A stretch of 64,000 bases of DNA from positions 1-64,000 of the forward strand of contig NZ_JALGCL010000001.1 in the NCBI RefSeq assembly GCF_022808325.1, read 5' to 3'. The notes beneath the pieces were generated by a model that was not told where the DNA came from, searched no databases, and worked only from the letters and a program-made list of their open reading frames with translations. The stretch is from Cognatiluteimonas sedimenti. Its GTDB lineage: Bacteria > Pseudomonadota > Gammaproteobacteria > Xanthomonadales > Xanthomonadaceae. Of the stretch, positions 21,662-31,530 are shown one piece after another; within the stretch, counting starts at the first letter, position 1, and each line of letters opens with the position of its first letter. Made by a program: the position numbers and the translations under genes.

Positions 21662-21689
21662 GGAACTTTCCCGCCAGCACGTTGTCCCA
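21662..21689 (+). promoter_or_regulatory. Sigma-E-type promoter of rpoE
   Basis: GGAACTT (21662-21668) is a perfect sigma-E -35 element. After 15 bases comes GTCCCA (21684-21689), four of six matching the GTCTAA -10. Transcription would start about 40 bases before rpoE, so the sigma factor probably activates its own operon. Confidence 0.75.
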
Positions 21690-21734
21690 CTGCCCGGCCA
21701 GTGCCGGGCCGACACGCAGGAGCGCCGGCAAGGC

Positions 21735-22352
21735 ATGGCCGAGGTTGAGTTGTCCCAGCAGTTGGACCACGAGCTGGTGAAGCGTGTCCAGCGCGGCGAC
21801 AGTGCGGCGTTCGACCTGCTGGTACGCAAGTACCAGCACCGGATCGTCGCGCTGATCGGGCGGTATGTCGCCGACTGGAGCGAGTGCCAGGACGTGGCCC
21901 AGGAAACCTTCCTGCGCGCCTACCGCGCGCTGGGGAATTTCCGCGGGGACGCGCAGTTCTATACCTGGTTGCACAGGATCGCCGTGAACACCGCCAAGAA
22001 CCACCTCGTCGCCGGCAACCGCCGTCCGCCCACCGAAGACATCGACGTCGGCGACGCCGAGCAGTTCGAATCCGGCCTGCGCCTGCGCGACAACGACACG
22101 CCCGAGCGTGAACTGATGCGCCAGCAGATGGAACAAACGGTGATGCGGGCGGTCGAAGCCCTGCCGGAAGACCTGCGTACGGCGATCACGCTGCGCGAGG
22201 TCGACGGCCTGAGCTACGAGGAGATCGCCGCCAGGATGGATTGCCCGATCGGCACGGTGCGTTCGCGCATCTTCCGCGCCCGCGAAGCGATCGACCTGGA
22301 GCTGCGACCACTGATGGACAACCAGGATGCACCGGAGCGGGCAACACGATGA
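21735..22352 (+). CDS. rpoE: Extracytoplasmic sigma factor sigma-E (AlgU-like)
   Basis: A 205-residue group IV sigma factor. Region 2 spans about 25-95 (DLLVRKYQHRIVALIGRY, then DVAQETFLRAYRAL) and region 4 about 135-190 (LPEDLRTAITLREVDGLSYEEIA, then GTVRSRIFRAREAI). It should direct RNA polymerase to envelope-stress promoters. The ATG at 21735 fits the family N-terminus (AEVELSQQLDHELVKRVQRG). A sigma-E-type promoter lies just upstream. It overlaps rseA by ATGA. Confidence 0.96.
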   Translation: MAEVELSQQLDHELVKRVQRGDSAAFDLLVRKYQHRIVALIGRYVADWSECQDVAQETFLRAYRALGNFRGDAQFYTWLHRIAVNTAKNHLVAGNRRPPTEDIDVGDAEQFESGLRLRDNDTPERELMRQQMEQTVMRAVEALPEDLRTAITLREVDGLSYEEIAARMDCPIGTVRSRIFRAREAIDLELRPLMDNQDAPERATR

Positions 22353-23236
22353 CTTCCGGACAGGACATGCCACAGGACGCCTTTGACAAGGTCCTTGACC
22401 ACAACCGCCTGCAGCTGTCGGCGATGCTGGACGGCGCTCTGGCACCCGACCAGGCGCGTTTCCTGCTGCGCCGGTTGCAGCACGATGAAGAACTCGCCGG
22501 CTGCTGGTCGCGCTGGCAACTGGCCGGCGACATCCTGCGCGGGCAGGGCGGGGCCACGGTGTCCGCCGGATTCTCGCAACGCGTGGCCGTCGCGGTCGCC
22601 GCGGAAAGCCCGGCTGCGGCGCGCGGCCCCGCGCGCTGGACCAAATGGGGCCCGGGCGCGGCCCTGGCGGCCGCTTCGGTCGCTGCGATCGCGCTGTTCG
22701 TCACCCGGCAATTGCCGGAAGGGGCGCCGGCGGCCCAGACCGCACCGACCGAGATCGCAAGCGCCGCGGTGGCACCGCGACCGATGCCGGCGCGGCCCGC
22801 GGCCCCAGGCCCGGCGCCGGCCCCACAGGCCCCGGACGGCGCGGCACGGGTCGCCGCCGTTGCCGCGGTGGCGGAGGTACCGCGCCGCGCCGCCGTCCGC
22901 CGATCGCGCGCACAGAGCCAACGCGCGGCGATCCGCACCCCGGTCCGCCGCAGCGTCGAGCCGCAGCTGGCGGTTGCCGTCGCGGCGGCGGCGCCGGTCA
23001 TCGCCACCGATCCCGCCAATCCTTTCGCGCCGCGCGCCAGCACGATCACCACGCGGCCATGGCCGCGCGCGCTGCTGCCCGGGGCACCGGGCGCAGGGGC
23101 ATTCAATGTCGACTACGGCAGTGCCCCGGCCCCGGCGACCACGTTCTATCCGTTCCAGCCCAGGGCAGTGGCCGTGCCCGTGACGCCACAACAGGCGCCC
23201 GCCGCAGGCGGCGATGACGGCCATACCCCGCGTTGA
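22349..23236 (+). CDS. rseA: Anti-sigma-E factor RseA/MucA
   Basis: A 295-residue membrane anti-sigma factor. The N-terminal cytoplasmic domain has the RseA block (LQLSAMLDGALAPDQARFLL, about 21-40, then CWSRWQLAGDIL). One transmembrane helix is at about 102-118. The periplasmic part is long and Ala/Pro/Arg-rich, so unlike E. coli RseA. It should hold RpoE at the membrane until regulated proteolysis. Start and rpoE stop overlap. No rseB follows; mucD comes next. Confidence 0.88.
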   Translation: MTSGQDMPQDAFDKVLDHNRLQLSAMLDGALAPDQARFLLRRLQHDEELAGCWSRWQLAGDILRGQGGATVSAGFSQRVAVAVAAESPAAARGPARWTKWGPGAALAAASVAAIALFVTRQLPEGAPAAQTAPTEIASAAVAPRPMPARPAAPGPAPAPQAPDGAARVAAVAAVAEVPRRAAVRRSRAQSQRAAIRTPVRRSVEPQLAVAVAAAAPVIATDPANPFAPRASTITTRPWPRALLPGAPGAGAFNVDYGSAPAPATTFYPFQPRAVAVPVTPQQAPAAGGDDGHTPR

Positions 23237-23312
23237 GCCGAGGCGGGCGATACGTCGCGTCGCCGGGCGGTACGCCACCGGTTTTCGTTCCTTCCTCCCG
23301 AGGTCATCCCCG

Positions 23313-24842
23313 ATGAACACACCGCTACGCACGCGCGTTGGCGCGCTGGCGCTGGTCGCCGCCGTTTCCGCCGCCACCACGGCCGTGGTGCTGCCCGTCG
23401 CCACCGCGCAATCGCAGGCGCCGGCGCCGCAGATGGTGGTCGGGTTGCCCGACTTCACCCACCTGGTCGAGCAGGTCGGCCCGGGCGTGGTCAATGTCGA
23501 GGCCACCATGGGCGGCAGCCGCGGCCGGCCGCAGGCGCGTGGGCCGGATCGGTTGCCGGACGAGGACCAGATGCCGGAGATCTTCCGCCGCTTCTTCGGC
23601 CCCGGGATGCCGTTCCCGGGGATGCCGCAGGATCCGCGTGGGGCTGGTCCGCGCGGGGTTTCGCAAGGCACCGGTTTCATCATTTCCGGCGATGGCTACG
23701 TGCTCACCAACCACCACGTGGTCGACGGTGCCGATTCGGTGAAGGTGAAGCTGTCGGATCGCCGCGAGTTCACCGCCACGGTGGTGGGCAGCGACGAGCA
23801 GTCCGACGTGGCCCTGCTCAAGATCGATGCCAGCGGCCTGCCGGCGCTGCGCCTGGGCGACTCCAACCAGCTCAAGCCCGGGCAGTGGGTGGTGGCGATC
23901 GGTTCGCCGTTCGGGCTCGACCATTCGGTCACCGCCGGCATCGTCAGCGCGGTCGGCCGCAGCAATCCCTACGCCGGGCAGCAGTACGTGCCCTTCATCC
24001 AGACCGACGTGGCGATCAACCGGGGCAATTCCGGCGGCCCGCTGCTCAACACCCGCGGCGAGGTGGTTGGCATCAATTCGCAGATCTTCAGCAACTCCGG
24101 CGGCTACATGGGCGTGAGCTTCGCGATCCCGATCGACCTGGCGATGGGCGCGGTCAAGCAGCTCAAGGCCACCGGCAAGGTGCAGCGCGGGATGATCGGC
24201 GTCGGCCTGCAGGCGATCGATGCCGATACCGCGCGCGGCATGGGCCTGCCGGATACGCGCGGCGCGCTGATCCGCGAGGTCAGCGCCGGCAGCCCCGGCG
24301 AGAAGGCCGGGTTGCAGACCGGCGACGTCATCCGCAGCGCCGACGGCCGTGCCGTCGACCAGTCCAGCGACCTGCCGCCGATCATCGGCGCGATGGCGCC
24401 CGGGACCAGTGTCCGCCTCGGCATCCTGCGCGACGGCAGGCTGCGCGATGTCGACGTGGTGTTGGCGCCGCTGGACGAAGGCCTGCTGGCCGGCAACGAT
24501 GGCGGGGGCCCGGACGCCGCACCGGCGTCGCCCGCGCGCGCGTCCTCCAACCCGCTTGGCCTCGTCGGCGAGGCAATCGATGCCGATGACCGCAGGCAAC
24601 TGGGCCTGCAGCCGGGCGAAGGCGTGGGCATCGCCCGGGTCGAAGGCCTGGCTGCCCGCAGTGCCGGCGTCCGCGCCGGCGACGTGGTGCTAAAGGTTGG
24701 CCGCGAAGCGGTGGGCAGCCCCGCCGCGCTCGATCGCGCGCTGCGCGACGCCAAGCCTGGGCAGACCATCATGCTGCTGATCAGCCGCAAGGGCAGCAGC
24801 CAATTCGTGGCGGTGACGCCACGCGCGGACGAAGCGCGGTAG
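23313..24842 (+). CDS. mucD: DegP/MucD-like periplasmic serine protease
   Basis: A 509-residue HtrA-family protease. Signal peptide to about residue 32; trypsin-like domain with His135, Asp165 and Ser240 (GNSGG); two PDZ domains at about 300-385 and 410-505. The variable loop at about 65-118 is Pro/Gly/Met-rich. It degrades misfolded envelope proteins and dampens sigma-E signalling in the MucD model. GAGGT lies 7 bases before the ATG. It is third in rpoE-rseA-mucD. Confidence 0.95.
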   Translation: MNTPLRTRVGALALVAAVSAATTAVVLPVATAQSQAPAPQMVVGLPDFTHLVEQVGPGVVNVEATMGGSRGRPQARGPDRLPDEDQMPEIFRRFFGPGMPFPGMPQDPRGAGPRGVSQGTGFIISGDGYVLTNHHVVDGADSVKVKLSDRREFTATVVGSDEQSDVALLKIDASGLPALRLGDSNQLKPGQWVVAIGSPFGLDHSVTAGIVSAVGRSNPYAGQQYVPFIQTDVAINRGNSGGPLLNTRGEVVGINSQIFSNSGGYMGVSFAIPIDLAMGAVKQLKATGKVQRGMIGVGLQAIDADTARGMGLPDTRGALIREVSAGSPGEKAGLQTGDVIRSADGRAVDQSSDLPPIIGAMAPGTSVRLGILRDGRLRDVDVVLAPLDEGLLAGNDGGGPDAAPASPARASSNPLGLVGEAIDADDRRQLGLQPGEGVGIARVEGLAARSAGVRAGDVVLKVGREAVGSPAALDRALRDAKPGQTIMLLISRKGSSQFVAVTPRADEAR

Positions 24843-24936
24843 GCGCATGCGCGGCGCGACGGCACCGGAGCCTCGCGCCGCCCCTCCCGGCGGGCCCGTG
24901 CGATCGGCGCCGGCCGCCCGGCTGCCGCGGCCGGCG

Positions 24937-24945
24937 TGCGATAAT
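24937..24945 (+). promoter_or_regulatory. Extended -10 promoter before lepA
   Basis: TG, one base, then GATAAT form an extended -10 element (TGNTATAAT type). No clear -35 box is seen, as is common with extended -10 promoters. The 5' leader to lepA would be about 130 bases. Confidence 0.55.
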
Positions 24946-25080
24946 GCAACGTTTACCCCGGTCCGCAGGGCGCGTCGGCAACGACGCGGCACGCGCCCGG
25001 GATTCCTGCGGCCGCGCTCAGCGTGGCCCGCTCCCTCCCAGTACGCGCCGGCCAGGCGCGCGAGCATCCAGTCCGGTCCG

Positions 25081-26874
25081 ATGCGGAACATTCGCAACTT
25101 CTCGATCATCGCCCACGTCGACCACGGCAAGTCGACCCTCGCCGACCGCATCATCCAGCTGTGCGGCGGCCTGACCGCGCGCGAAATGGAAGCGCAGGTA
25201 CTCGACAACAACCCGATCGAGCGCGAGCGCGGCATCACCATCAAGGCGCAATCCGTGTCCCTGCCGTATACGGCGAAGGACGGGCAGGTCTACCACCTCA
25301 ACTTCATCGACACTCCCGGCCACGTCGACTTCAGCTACGAGGTCAGCCGCTCGCTGGCTGCCTGCGAGGGCGCGCTGCTGGTGGTCGACGCGGCGCAGGG
25401 CGTCGAGGCGCAGTCGGTCGCCAACTGCTACACCGCGGTCGAGCAGGGGCTGGAAGTGGTGCCGGTGCTCAACAAGATCGACCTGCCGACCGCCGACGTC
25501 GACAAGGTCAAGGCGGAAATCGAGGCGGTGATCGGCATCGACGCCACCGACGCGGTCGCGATCAGCGCCAAGACCGGCTTCAACGTCGAGGCCGTGCTCG
25601 AGGCGATCGTCGAGCGGATCCCGCCGCCGCAGCCGCGCGACACCGACAAGCTGCAGGCGTTGATTATCGACTCCTGGTTCGACAACTACCTCGGCGTGGT
25701 CTCGCTGGTGCGGGTGATGCAGGGCGAAATCGTGCCCGGCAGCAAGATCCTGGTGATGTCGACCGGGCGTACCCACCAGGTCGACAACGTCGGCGTGTTC
25801 ACGCCCAAGCGCAAGGAGCTTAAGAAGCTCGGCGCCGGCGAGGTCGGCTGGATCAATGCTTCGATCAAGGACGTGCACGGCGCCCCGGTCGGCGACACCC
25901 TGACGCTGGCGTCGGATCCCGCGTCGAAACCGCTGCCCGGCTTCCAGGAGATGCAGCCGCGGGTGTTCGCCGGCCTGTTCCCGGTCGATGCCGACGACTA
26001 CCCGGCGTTGCGCGAGGCGCTGGAGAAGCTGCGCCTCAACGATGCCGCGATGCGTTTCGAGCCGGAGAGCTCCGAAGCGATGGGCTTCGGCTTCCGCTGC
26101 GGCTTCCTGGGCATGCTGCACATGGAGATCGTGCAGGAGCGGCTGGAGCGCGAGTACGACCTCAACCTGATCACCACCGCGCCGACCGTGATCTACGAGG
26201 TGCTCAAGACCGACGGCACGGTGCTGCCGCTGGACAATCCCGCCAAGTTGCCGCAGGCCAACTTCATCGACGAGATCCGCGAACCGATCATCCGCGCCAA
26301 CATCCTCACGCCGCCCGATTACGTCGGCAACGTGATTACCCTGTGCGAGGAAAAGCGCGGCAGCCAGGTCGGCATCCAGTACCTGGGCAGCCAGGTGCAG
26401 ATCAGCTACGAGCTGCCGATGGCCGAGGTGGTGATGGACTTCTTCGACCGGCTGAAATCGGTGTCGCGCGGGTATGCCTCGCTCGACTACCACTTCGTGC
26501 GCTTCCAGCCCGGGCCGTTCGTGCGGGTCGACGTGCTGATCAACGGCGACCGCGTCGATGCGCTGTCGCTGATCACCCACCGCGCCCATGCCGACCGCCG
26601 TGGCCGCGACCTGGTCGAGAAGATGCGCGAGCTGATCCCGCGACAGATGTTCGACGTCGCCATCCAGGCCGCGATCGGCGCGCAGATCATCGCCCGCTCC
26701 ACGGTCAAGGCGCTGCGCAAGAACGTGCTGGCCAAGTGCTACGGTGGCGACGCCTCGCGCAAGAAGAAGCTGCTGGAGAAGCAGAAGGAAGGCAAGAAGC
26801 GGATGAAGCAGGTCGGCTCGGTGCAGATCCCGCAGGAGGCCTTCCTCGCGGTGCTCCAGGTGGACAACAAGTAG
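25081..26874 (+). CDS. lepA: Elongation factor 4
   Basis: A 597-residue translational GTPase that back-translocates or remodels stalled ribosomes. G1 AHVDHGKST (11-19), the G2/G3 area ([17 protein letters not shown]), G4 NKIDLP, and the LepA-specific C-terminal domain with [19 protein letters not shown]. The ATG at 25081 gives the family N-terminus [17 protein letters not shown]; longer readings cross the promoter. lepB follows after 91 bases. Confidence 0.98.
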   Translation: MRNIRNFSIIAHVDHGKSTLADRIIQLCGGLTAREMEAQVLDNNPIERERGITIKAQSVSLPYTAKDGQVYHLNFIDTPGHVDFSYEVSRSLAACEGALLVVDAAQGVEAQSVANCYTAVEQGLEVVPVLNKIDLPTADVDKVKAEIEAVIGIDATDAVAISAKTGFNVEAVLEAIVERIPPPQPRDTDKLQALIIDSWFDNYLGVVSLVRVMQGEIVPGSKILVMSTGRTHQVDNVGVFTPKRKELKKLGAGEVGWINASIKDVHGAPVGDTLTLASDPASKPLPGFQEMQPRVFAGLFPVDADDYPALREALEKLRLNDAAMRFEPESSEAMGFGFRCGFLGMLHMEIVQERLEREYDLNLITTAPTVIYEVLKTDGTVLPLDNPAKLPQANFIDEIREPIIRANILTPPDYVGNVITLCEEKRGSQVGIQYLGSQVQISYELPMAEVVMDFFDRLKSVSRGYASLDYHFVRFQPGPFVRVDVLINGDRVDALSLITHRAHADRRGRDLVEKMRELIPRQMFDVAIQAAIGAQIIARSTVKALRKNVLAKCYGGDASRKKKLLEKQKEGKKRMKQVGSVQIPQEAFLAVLQVDNK

Positions 26875-26965
26875 GCGGGTGTTCGCCGCTCGTCCGCCGC
26901 GCCGGGGATGATGGTGGCCAGGTTGGCAGTCAACGCCGGGTTCCGGCGCAACAAGGGAAACGTGC

Positions 26966-27757
26966 ATGCGCTGGTTCGAGATCGCCCTGGTCGGGCTCAC
27001 GCTGTTCACCGGCGCCGTCTGGTTGCTGGACAAGCTGTGGCTGCGCAAGCGGCGCGAGGCGCATGCCGGGCTGCTGGAGGCGAAGGAGCCGCTGGTCATC
27101 GACTATTCGCGTGCCTTCTTCCCGGTGCTGGCGGTGGTGCTGTGCCTGCGCAGTTTCGTCGCCGAACCGTTCCGGATCCCGTCCAGCTCGATGATGCCGA
27201 CCTTGCTGATCGGCGATTTCATCCTGGTCAACAAGTTCGCCTACGGCCTGCGCCTGCCGATCAGCAACCAGAAGGTCATCGCCACCGGCGAGCCGGCGCG
27301 CGGCGACGTGGTGGTATTCCACCCGCCGCAGCACCCGGACCAGGACTGGATCAAGCGCGTGGTCGGGCTGCCCGGCGACACCGTCGCCTACCGCGACGAC
27401 ACGGTCTACCTGAACGGGCAGCCGCTGCGCTATGACAGCCGTGGCCGCTACGTGGGCAAGGGGCAGGGCGCGGACGCCAGCGGCGCACGGCTGCTGGTGG
27501 AGCAGTTGCCCGGCCGCCCGCATGCGGTGCTTGAGCGGGACGACCTGCCGTTCTTCATCCAGGGCGAAGGCGAGTGGACGGTCCCGGCCGGCCACTATTT
27601 CGTCATGGGCGACAATCGTGATAATAGCGAGGACAGCCGTTTCTGGGGTTTCCTGCCCGAGGCGGACCTGCGTGGCAAGGCATTCCTGATCTGGATGCAC
27701 TGGGACCGCAGCGCGGGCGGGGTGGATTTCAAGCGGATCGGCAGCCGGGTTCCGTAG
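26966..27757 (+). CDS. lepB: Signal peptidase I
   Basis: A 263-residue leader peptidase. Two N-terminal membrane helices (about 5-22 and 50-66) precede the catalytic Ser75 (PSSSMMPTL) and Lys130 (DWIKRVVGLPGD). The GDNRDNSEDSRFWG box E is intact near residue 213. It removes signal peptides from exported proteins at the periplasmic face of the inner membrane. Its place between lepA and rnc is conserved. Confidence 0.97.
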   Translation: MRWFEIALVGLTLFTGAVWLLDKLWLRKRREAHAGLLEAKEPLVIDYSRAFFPVLAVVLCLRSFVAEPFRIPSSSMMPTLLIGDFILVNKFAYGLRLPISNQKVIATGEPARGDVVVFHPPQHPDQDWIKRVVGLPGDTVAYRDDTVYLNGQPLRYDSRGRYVGKGQGADASGARLLVEQLPGRPHAVLERDDLPFFIQGEGEWTVPAGHYFVMGDNRDNSEDSRFWGFLPEADLRGKAFLIWMHWDRSAGGVDFKRIGSRVP

Positions 27758-27823
27758 GCGGGTTCCGTGATTTCGTAGACTCGGCCCCGGGCCACCGATA
27801 TTCGACCACCAAGGGGAAAGGCA

Positions 27824-28207
27824 ATGAAGCGTACGCAAAGCGGCATGACCCTGATCGCGTTCATCATCGTCCTGGGCGTGGTCGGCCTGTTCGCCTACGT
27901 CGGCATGAAACTGATCCCGATGTATTCGGAGTACTACTCGGTCAAGCAGGCGCTGAAGGGACTGCAGGCCGAACCCGGGATCGCCAATCGCGATCCGGGC
28001 AAGATCCAGGACCTGTTCTTCCGCCGGCTGTACATCAGCTATGCCGAGAACGTGAAGCCGGAAAACGTCAAGATCAAGCGCATCGACCGCGGCTGGCAGA
28101 TGGACGTCGACTATGAAGTCCGCAAGCCGATCATCGGCAACCTCGACGTTGTCGGGAAGTTCTCGGCTTCCGAGAACCTGCTCAACCAGGGCGCGGGTGG
28201 CGAGTAG
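27824..28207 (+). CDS. DUF4845 membrane protein
   Basis: A 127-residue protein with an N-terminal pilin-like transmembrane helix ([20 protein letters not shown], about 8-27). The rest is a soluble domain of DUF4845 type ([10 protein letters not shown], then [19 protein letters not shown]). The start resembles a type IV pilin prepilin segment (SGMTLI), although Glu5 of mature pilins is missing. Found between lepB and rnc in many Betaproteobacteria and Xanthomonadaceae. Function unknown. AAGGGGAAAGG is a strong ribosome-binding site. Confidence 0.85.
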   Translation: MKRTQSGMTLIAFIIVLGVVGLFAYVGMKLIPMYSEYYSVKQALKGLQAEPGIANRDPGKIQDLFFRRLYISYAENVKPENVKIKRIDRGWQMDVDYEVRKPIIGNLDVVGKFSASENLLNQGAGGE

Positions 28208-28226
28208 CCAGCCGTCGCGCATCGAC

Positions 28227-28892
28227 ATGGCCGGCGCGTCTTTCGGCGGCCATGCCTTCGCCGAGCCGCGCCTGCTGGCGCAGGCCCTGACCCATCGCAG
28301 CGCCGGCAGCCCGCATTACGAGCGGCTGGAATTCCTCGGCGACTCGCTGCTCAACCTGATCGTCGCCGAACAGCTCTACGCGCGCTGGCCCAAGGCCGAC
28401 GAGGGTGCGATGACCCGCGCCCGCGCCGAGTTGGTGCGCGAATCCGCGCTGGCCGGCGTCGCCCGCGGCCTCGACCTGGGCGCGCGACTCACGCTTGGGC
28501 CCGGCGAGATGAAGTCGGGTGGCCACCGCCGCGACTCCATCCTCGCCGATGCCCTGGAAGCGGTGATCGCGGCGCTGTACCTGGATGGCGGTTTCGATGC
28601 ATGCCGGCAGGCGGTGCTGCCGTGGTTCGAACCGTTGCTCGCGGCGCTGCCACCGCTGCACCGGGTCGGCAAGGATGCCAAGACCCGCCTGCAGGAATGG
28701 CTGCAGGCACGGCAGTTGCCGCTGCCGGTGTATGCATTGCTCGGCGAGACCGGCGACGACCACGACAAGACCTTCCGCGTCGGCTGCACCCTGGCCGAAC
28801 CCGCGGCGGCCAGCGAAGGCAGCGGCAGCTCCCGCCGCGCCGCGGAGCAGGCCGCGGCCGAGGCGGTGCTGGCGGGCCTGCAGGGTACGTAG
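28227..28892 (+). CDS. rnc: Ribonuclease III
   Basis: A 221-residue double-strand-specific endoribonuclease for rRNA and mRNA processing. The signature ERLEFLGDS is at 32-40, the second acidic site in [14 protein letters not shown], and a C-terminal dsRNA-binding domain follows ([11 protein letters not shown] to [10 protein letters not shown]). The ATG at 28227 matches the family start near GHAF. A GTG at 28197, overlapping the DUF4845 end, is an alternative that would add 10 residues. It is upstream of era, as in E. coli. Confidence 0.95.
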   Translation: MAGASFGGHAFAEPRLLAQALTHRSAGSPHYERLEFLGDSLLNLIVAEQLYARWPKADEGAMTRARAELVRESALAGVARGLDLGARLTLGPGEMKSGGHRRDSILADALEAVIAALYLDGGFDACRQAVLPWFEPLLAALPPLHRVGKDAKTRLQEWLQARQLPLPVYALLGETGDDHDKTFRVGCTLAEPAAASEGSGSSRRAAEQAAAEAVLAGLQGT

Positions 28893-29012
28893 CCGTCCGC
28901 AGTTCGATGGGGCGTCCTGCCTTGTGGCAGCGGTTGCCGGCGTGAACCTGGCTTTTCCCGGCACCGGAAGAAGGTCGCGCGGCTGAAGGCGCTCCCACGA
29001 CAACGCCACCCC

Positions 29013-29018
29013 TACAAT
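29013..29018 (+). promoter_or_regulatory. -10 box of a leaderless-type era promoter
   Basis: TACAAT lies 6 bases before the era ATG, so transcription would begin at or next to the start codon. The segment from CCCCTACAAT to the ATG is nearly identical to that before ispG (51960-51978). No convincing -35 box is seen. Confidence 0.5.
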
Positions 29019-29024
29019 GCCGGC

Positions 29025-29948
29025 ATGAATCCAGCCCCCCATCGCGCCGGCCACGTGGCCGTCATCGGCCGCCCCAACGTCGGCAAGTCGACCCTTGTCA
29101 ATGCCCTGGTCGGCGCCAAGGTCAGCATCGTCTCCAACCGGCCGCAGACCACGCGCCATCGCCTGCTCGGGATCGCCACCTTCCCGCACGGGCAACTGCT
29201 GCTGGTCGATACCCCCGGCATCCATCGCGAACAGGGCAAGGCCTCGTCGTCGGCGATGCACCGCTGGATGAACCGCGCGGCGCGCGGCGCGCTGGAAGGC
29301 GTCGATGCCGCGCTGCTGGTGATCGAGGCCGGGCGCTGGGACGAGGAGGATGCGCTGGCCTACGACGCGCTCGCCTCGGCGGGGGTGCCGGTGTTGCTGG
29401 TGGTCAACCAGGTCGACCGGATCAAGGACAAGGCGACGCTGCTGCCGTTCCTGGGCGAGGTCAATGCCGGCCGCGAATTCGCCGCGGTGCACCCGGTGTC
29501 GGCGCTCAAGCGCAAGGGCCTGGACGCGCTGGTCGATTCGCTGGTCGCGCTGATGCCCGAACAACCGCCGCTGTACGGCGAGGACGAGATCACCGACAAG
29601 AGCCAGCGCTTCCTCGCCGGGGAACTGGTGCGCGAGCAGCTGATGCGGCAGCTGGGTGCCGAACTGCCGTACGCGACCACGGTCGAGATCGAAAGCTTCG
29701 TCGAGGACGACACCGGCAAGTCCGGCCCGTTGCTGCGCATCGGCGCGGTAATCTGGGTCGAGCGCGACGGGCAGAAGGCGATCGTGATCGGCAAGGGCGG
29801 CGCGCGCCTGCGCGAGATCGGCACGCGGGCCCGCGAACAGATGGAGCGCCTGTTCGGCTGCAAGGTGTTCCTGGAAACCTGGGTGCGCGTGCGCGCCGGC
29901 TGGTCGGACGATGAAAGCGCGCTGCGCACCCTCGGCTACCACGACTGA
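29025..29948 (+). CDS. era: GTPase Era
   Basis: A 307-residue Ras-like GTPase with a C-terminal KH domain. It binds 16S rRNA and assists 30S maturation. G1 GRPNVGKST (15-23), G2 around RPQTTRHR, G3 DTPGIH, G4 NQVDRIKD, and KH motif [13 protein letters not shown] near 250. It follows rnc after 132 bases with its own apparent promoter. Confidence 0.98.
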   Translation: MNPAPHRAGHVAVIGRPNVGKSTLVNALVGAKVSIVSNRPQTTRHRLLGIATFPHGQLLLVDTPGIHREQGKASSSAMHRWMNRAARGALEGVDAALLVIEAGRWDEEDALAYDALASAGVPVLLVVNQVDRIKDKATLLPFLGEVNAGREFAAVHPVSALKRKGLDALVDSLVALMPEQPPLYGEDEITDKSQRFLAGELVREQLMRQLGAELPYATTVEIESFVEDDTGKSGPLLRIGAVIWVERDGQKAIVIGKGGARLREIGTRAREQMERLFGCKVFLETWVRVRAGWSDDESALRTLGYHD

Positions 29949-29981
29949 TCCGGGCGCCTGCCGCGTGGTCGCGCCGCTGCC

Positions 29982-30734
29982 GTGATCCGGATCGACGACG
30001 AACCGGCCTTCGTGCTGCACGCGCGCGTCTGGCGCGAAAGCAGCCTGCTGGTGGAAGTGCTCGGCGCCAGCCACGGCCGCATCGGCCTGCTGGCGCGCGG
30101 CGTGCAGGGGCCGAAGCGGCACGTCCTGCGGGCTGCCCTGCAGCCATTGCAGTACATCCGCCTGGATGCGGTGCAACGTGGCGAGCTGGCGCAGCTGCGC
30201 GCGGCCGAGGCCCTGGATGCCGCGCCGCAACTTGCCGGCGAGGCCACGCTGGCGGCGTTCTACGTCAATGAACTCGTCCTGCGCCTCGCGCCACGCGGCG
30301 ATCCGCAGCCGGACCTGTTCGCCGCCTATGCCCGTACCCGCGCGCGGCTGGGCGCGGGCGAGCCGCTGGGCTGGAGCCTGCGGCGCTTCGAGCACGAGCT
30401 GCTCGATGCGCTCGGCTTCGGGTTCGACTGCGCCGTCGATGGCGATGGCGTGGCGATCGACCCGGCCGCGCGCTACCGCATCGACCCCGAGCACGGCCCG
30501 CGGCGCCTGCTGAGCGATCGCGGCCATGGCGACCGCAGCGATGCCGCGACCGGCCGCGCGCTGCTGGCACTGGCTGCGGAGGATGACCCGTCGTCGAGCC
30601 CGAAGCTGGACGCCGACGATCTCGCCGGACTGCGCCGCGCATTGCGCCCGGTACTGAAACACCACCTGGGCGGGCGAGGACTCAAGTCCTGGGACCTGCT
30701 CGGCGAACTGGGCCGGCTGGCTCCGCGCGGTTGA
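29982..30734 (+). CDS. recO: DNA repair protein RecO
   Basis: A 250-residue RecO: N-terminal OB fold ([19 protein letters not shown], then [11 protein letters not shown]) and a helical C-terminal domain. It works with RecF and RecR to load RecA on gapped DNA. The start is GTG at 29982, matching the family N-terminus. The residues 100-110 region has the usual [18 protein letters not shown] block. Order rnc-era-recO is conserved. It converges with the response-regulator gene, with only 6 bases between the stops. Confidence 0.93.
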   Translation: MIRIDDEPAFVLHARVWRESSLLVEVLGASHGRIGLLARGVQGPKRHVLRAALQPLQYIRLDAVQRGELAQLRAAEALDAAPQLAGEATLAAFYVNELVLRLAPRGDPQPDLFAAYARTRARLGAGEPLGWSLRRFEHELLDALGFGFDCAVDGDGVAIDPAARYRIDPEHGPRRLLSDRGHGDRSDAATGRALLALAAEDDPSSSPKLDADDLAGLRRALRPVLKHHLGGRGLKSWDLLGELGRLAPRG

Positions 30735-30740
30735 ATGCGC

Positions 30741-31496
30741 TCAGGCCGGGGCGAGCAGGTCGCCCGCGGCCGCGTCGAAGCGCTGCAGCGCGTCGGCCGA
30801 ACGCGGCTGTGCCTGAAGCCAGCGGACCGCTGCAGCAAGCCTGGCCGCGCCGACGAATCCGCAACTGGCGCCCAGCCGGTGCAACTCGCGCCCGGCGCCC
30901 TCGACGTCGCCTGCCACCACCGCAACCGCGACGGCGCGGCGTTGGCCAGGCAGCTCGTCGAGGAACAGGCGCCGCAGGGCGTCGACGTGCGCCTGCTCGC
31001 CTCCGAGTGCCGCTAGCGCTGCGGCGTCGTCCCAGTTCGGCAATTTTCCGCAGGTGGGCCAGGCGGCATCGGCCGTGTCGGCATCCGTCCGGGCGGCATC
31101 GATGGTGGTGGCCGCGAGCGCCTGGGCGAGCACGCGTCGCAGCGTGCCCTGCAAGGCCGGCGCCGTGATCGGTTTCACCAGGACCTCCAGGAAGCCGGCA
31201 GCGAGCAGCGGGTCGAGGTCGGCGCGTTCATGGCTCGCGGTATGTGCGAGCGCCGGCACCCGCGGCGCAGCCGCACGCAATGACGCCAGCAACTGGGCGC
31301 CGGTCCCGTCAGGCAGGTTGGCATCGAACAGCCACAGGTCGTGGGCGCCCGAACGTGCCGCAAGGTGCCGCGCATGCGCGCAATCGCTGGCGGCGTCGAC
31401 CACGGACGGCAGCGCTTGGGCAGCGGCGGTGAGGAAGGCGCGGCTGGCCGGATCGTCTTCGACCAGCAGGATGCGCGGCATCGTTGTCGGTTTCAT
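30741..31496 (-). CDS. Response regulator with C-terminal Hpt domain
   Basis: A 251-residue phosphorelay protein. Receiver domain at about 6-120: acidic pair Glu13-Asp14-Asp15, phospho-acceptor Asp58 (LFDANLPDGTG) and Lys108 (VKPI). A C-terminal Hpt domain at about 155-245 has His206 (ELHRLGASCGFVGA). There is no DNA-binding output and no kinase domain, so it probably relays phosphate between a hybrid kinase and another regulator. The start MKPTTMPRILLVEDD is chosen because the preceding residues do not belong to a receiver; Met6 is an alternative. It is divergent from the AsmA-like gene with 34 bases between starts. Confidence 0.83.
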   Translation of the reverse strand: MKPTTMPRILLVEDDPASRAFLTAAAQALPSVVDAASDCAHARHLAARSGAHDLWLFDANLPDGTGAQLLASLRAAAPRVPALAHTASHERADLDPLLAAGFLEVLVKPITAPALQGTLRRVLAQALAATTIDAARTDADTADAAWPTCGKLPNWDDAAALAALGGEQAHVDALRRLFLDELPGQRRAVAVAVVAGDVEGAGRELHRLGASCGFVGAARLAAAVRWLQAQPRSADALQRFDAAAGDLLAPA

Positions 31497-31530
31497 CGCA
31501 CGTCCATCCCTGGTGGTTATGCTCTGGCCC

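Noticed and set aside
24843-25080. Riboswitch in the lepA leader
   Set aside because: No known riboswitch consensus is recognisable; only an extended -10 promoter is seen.
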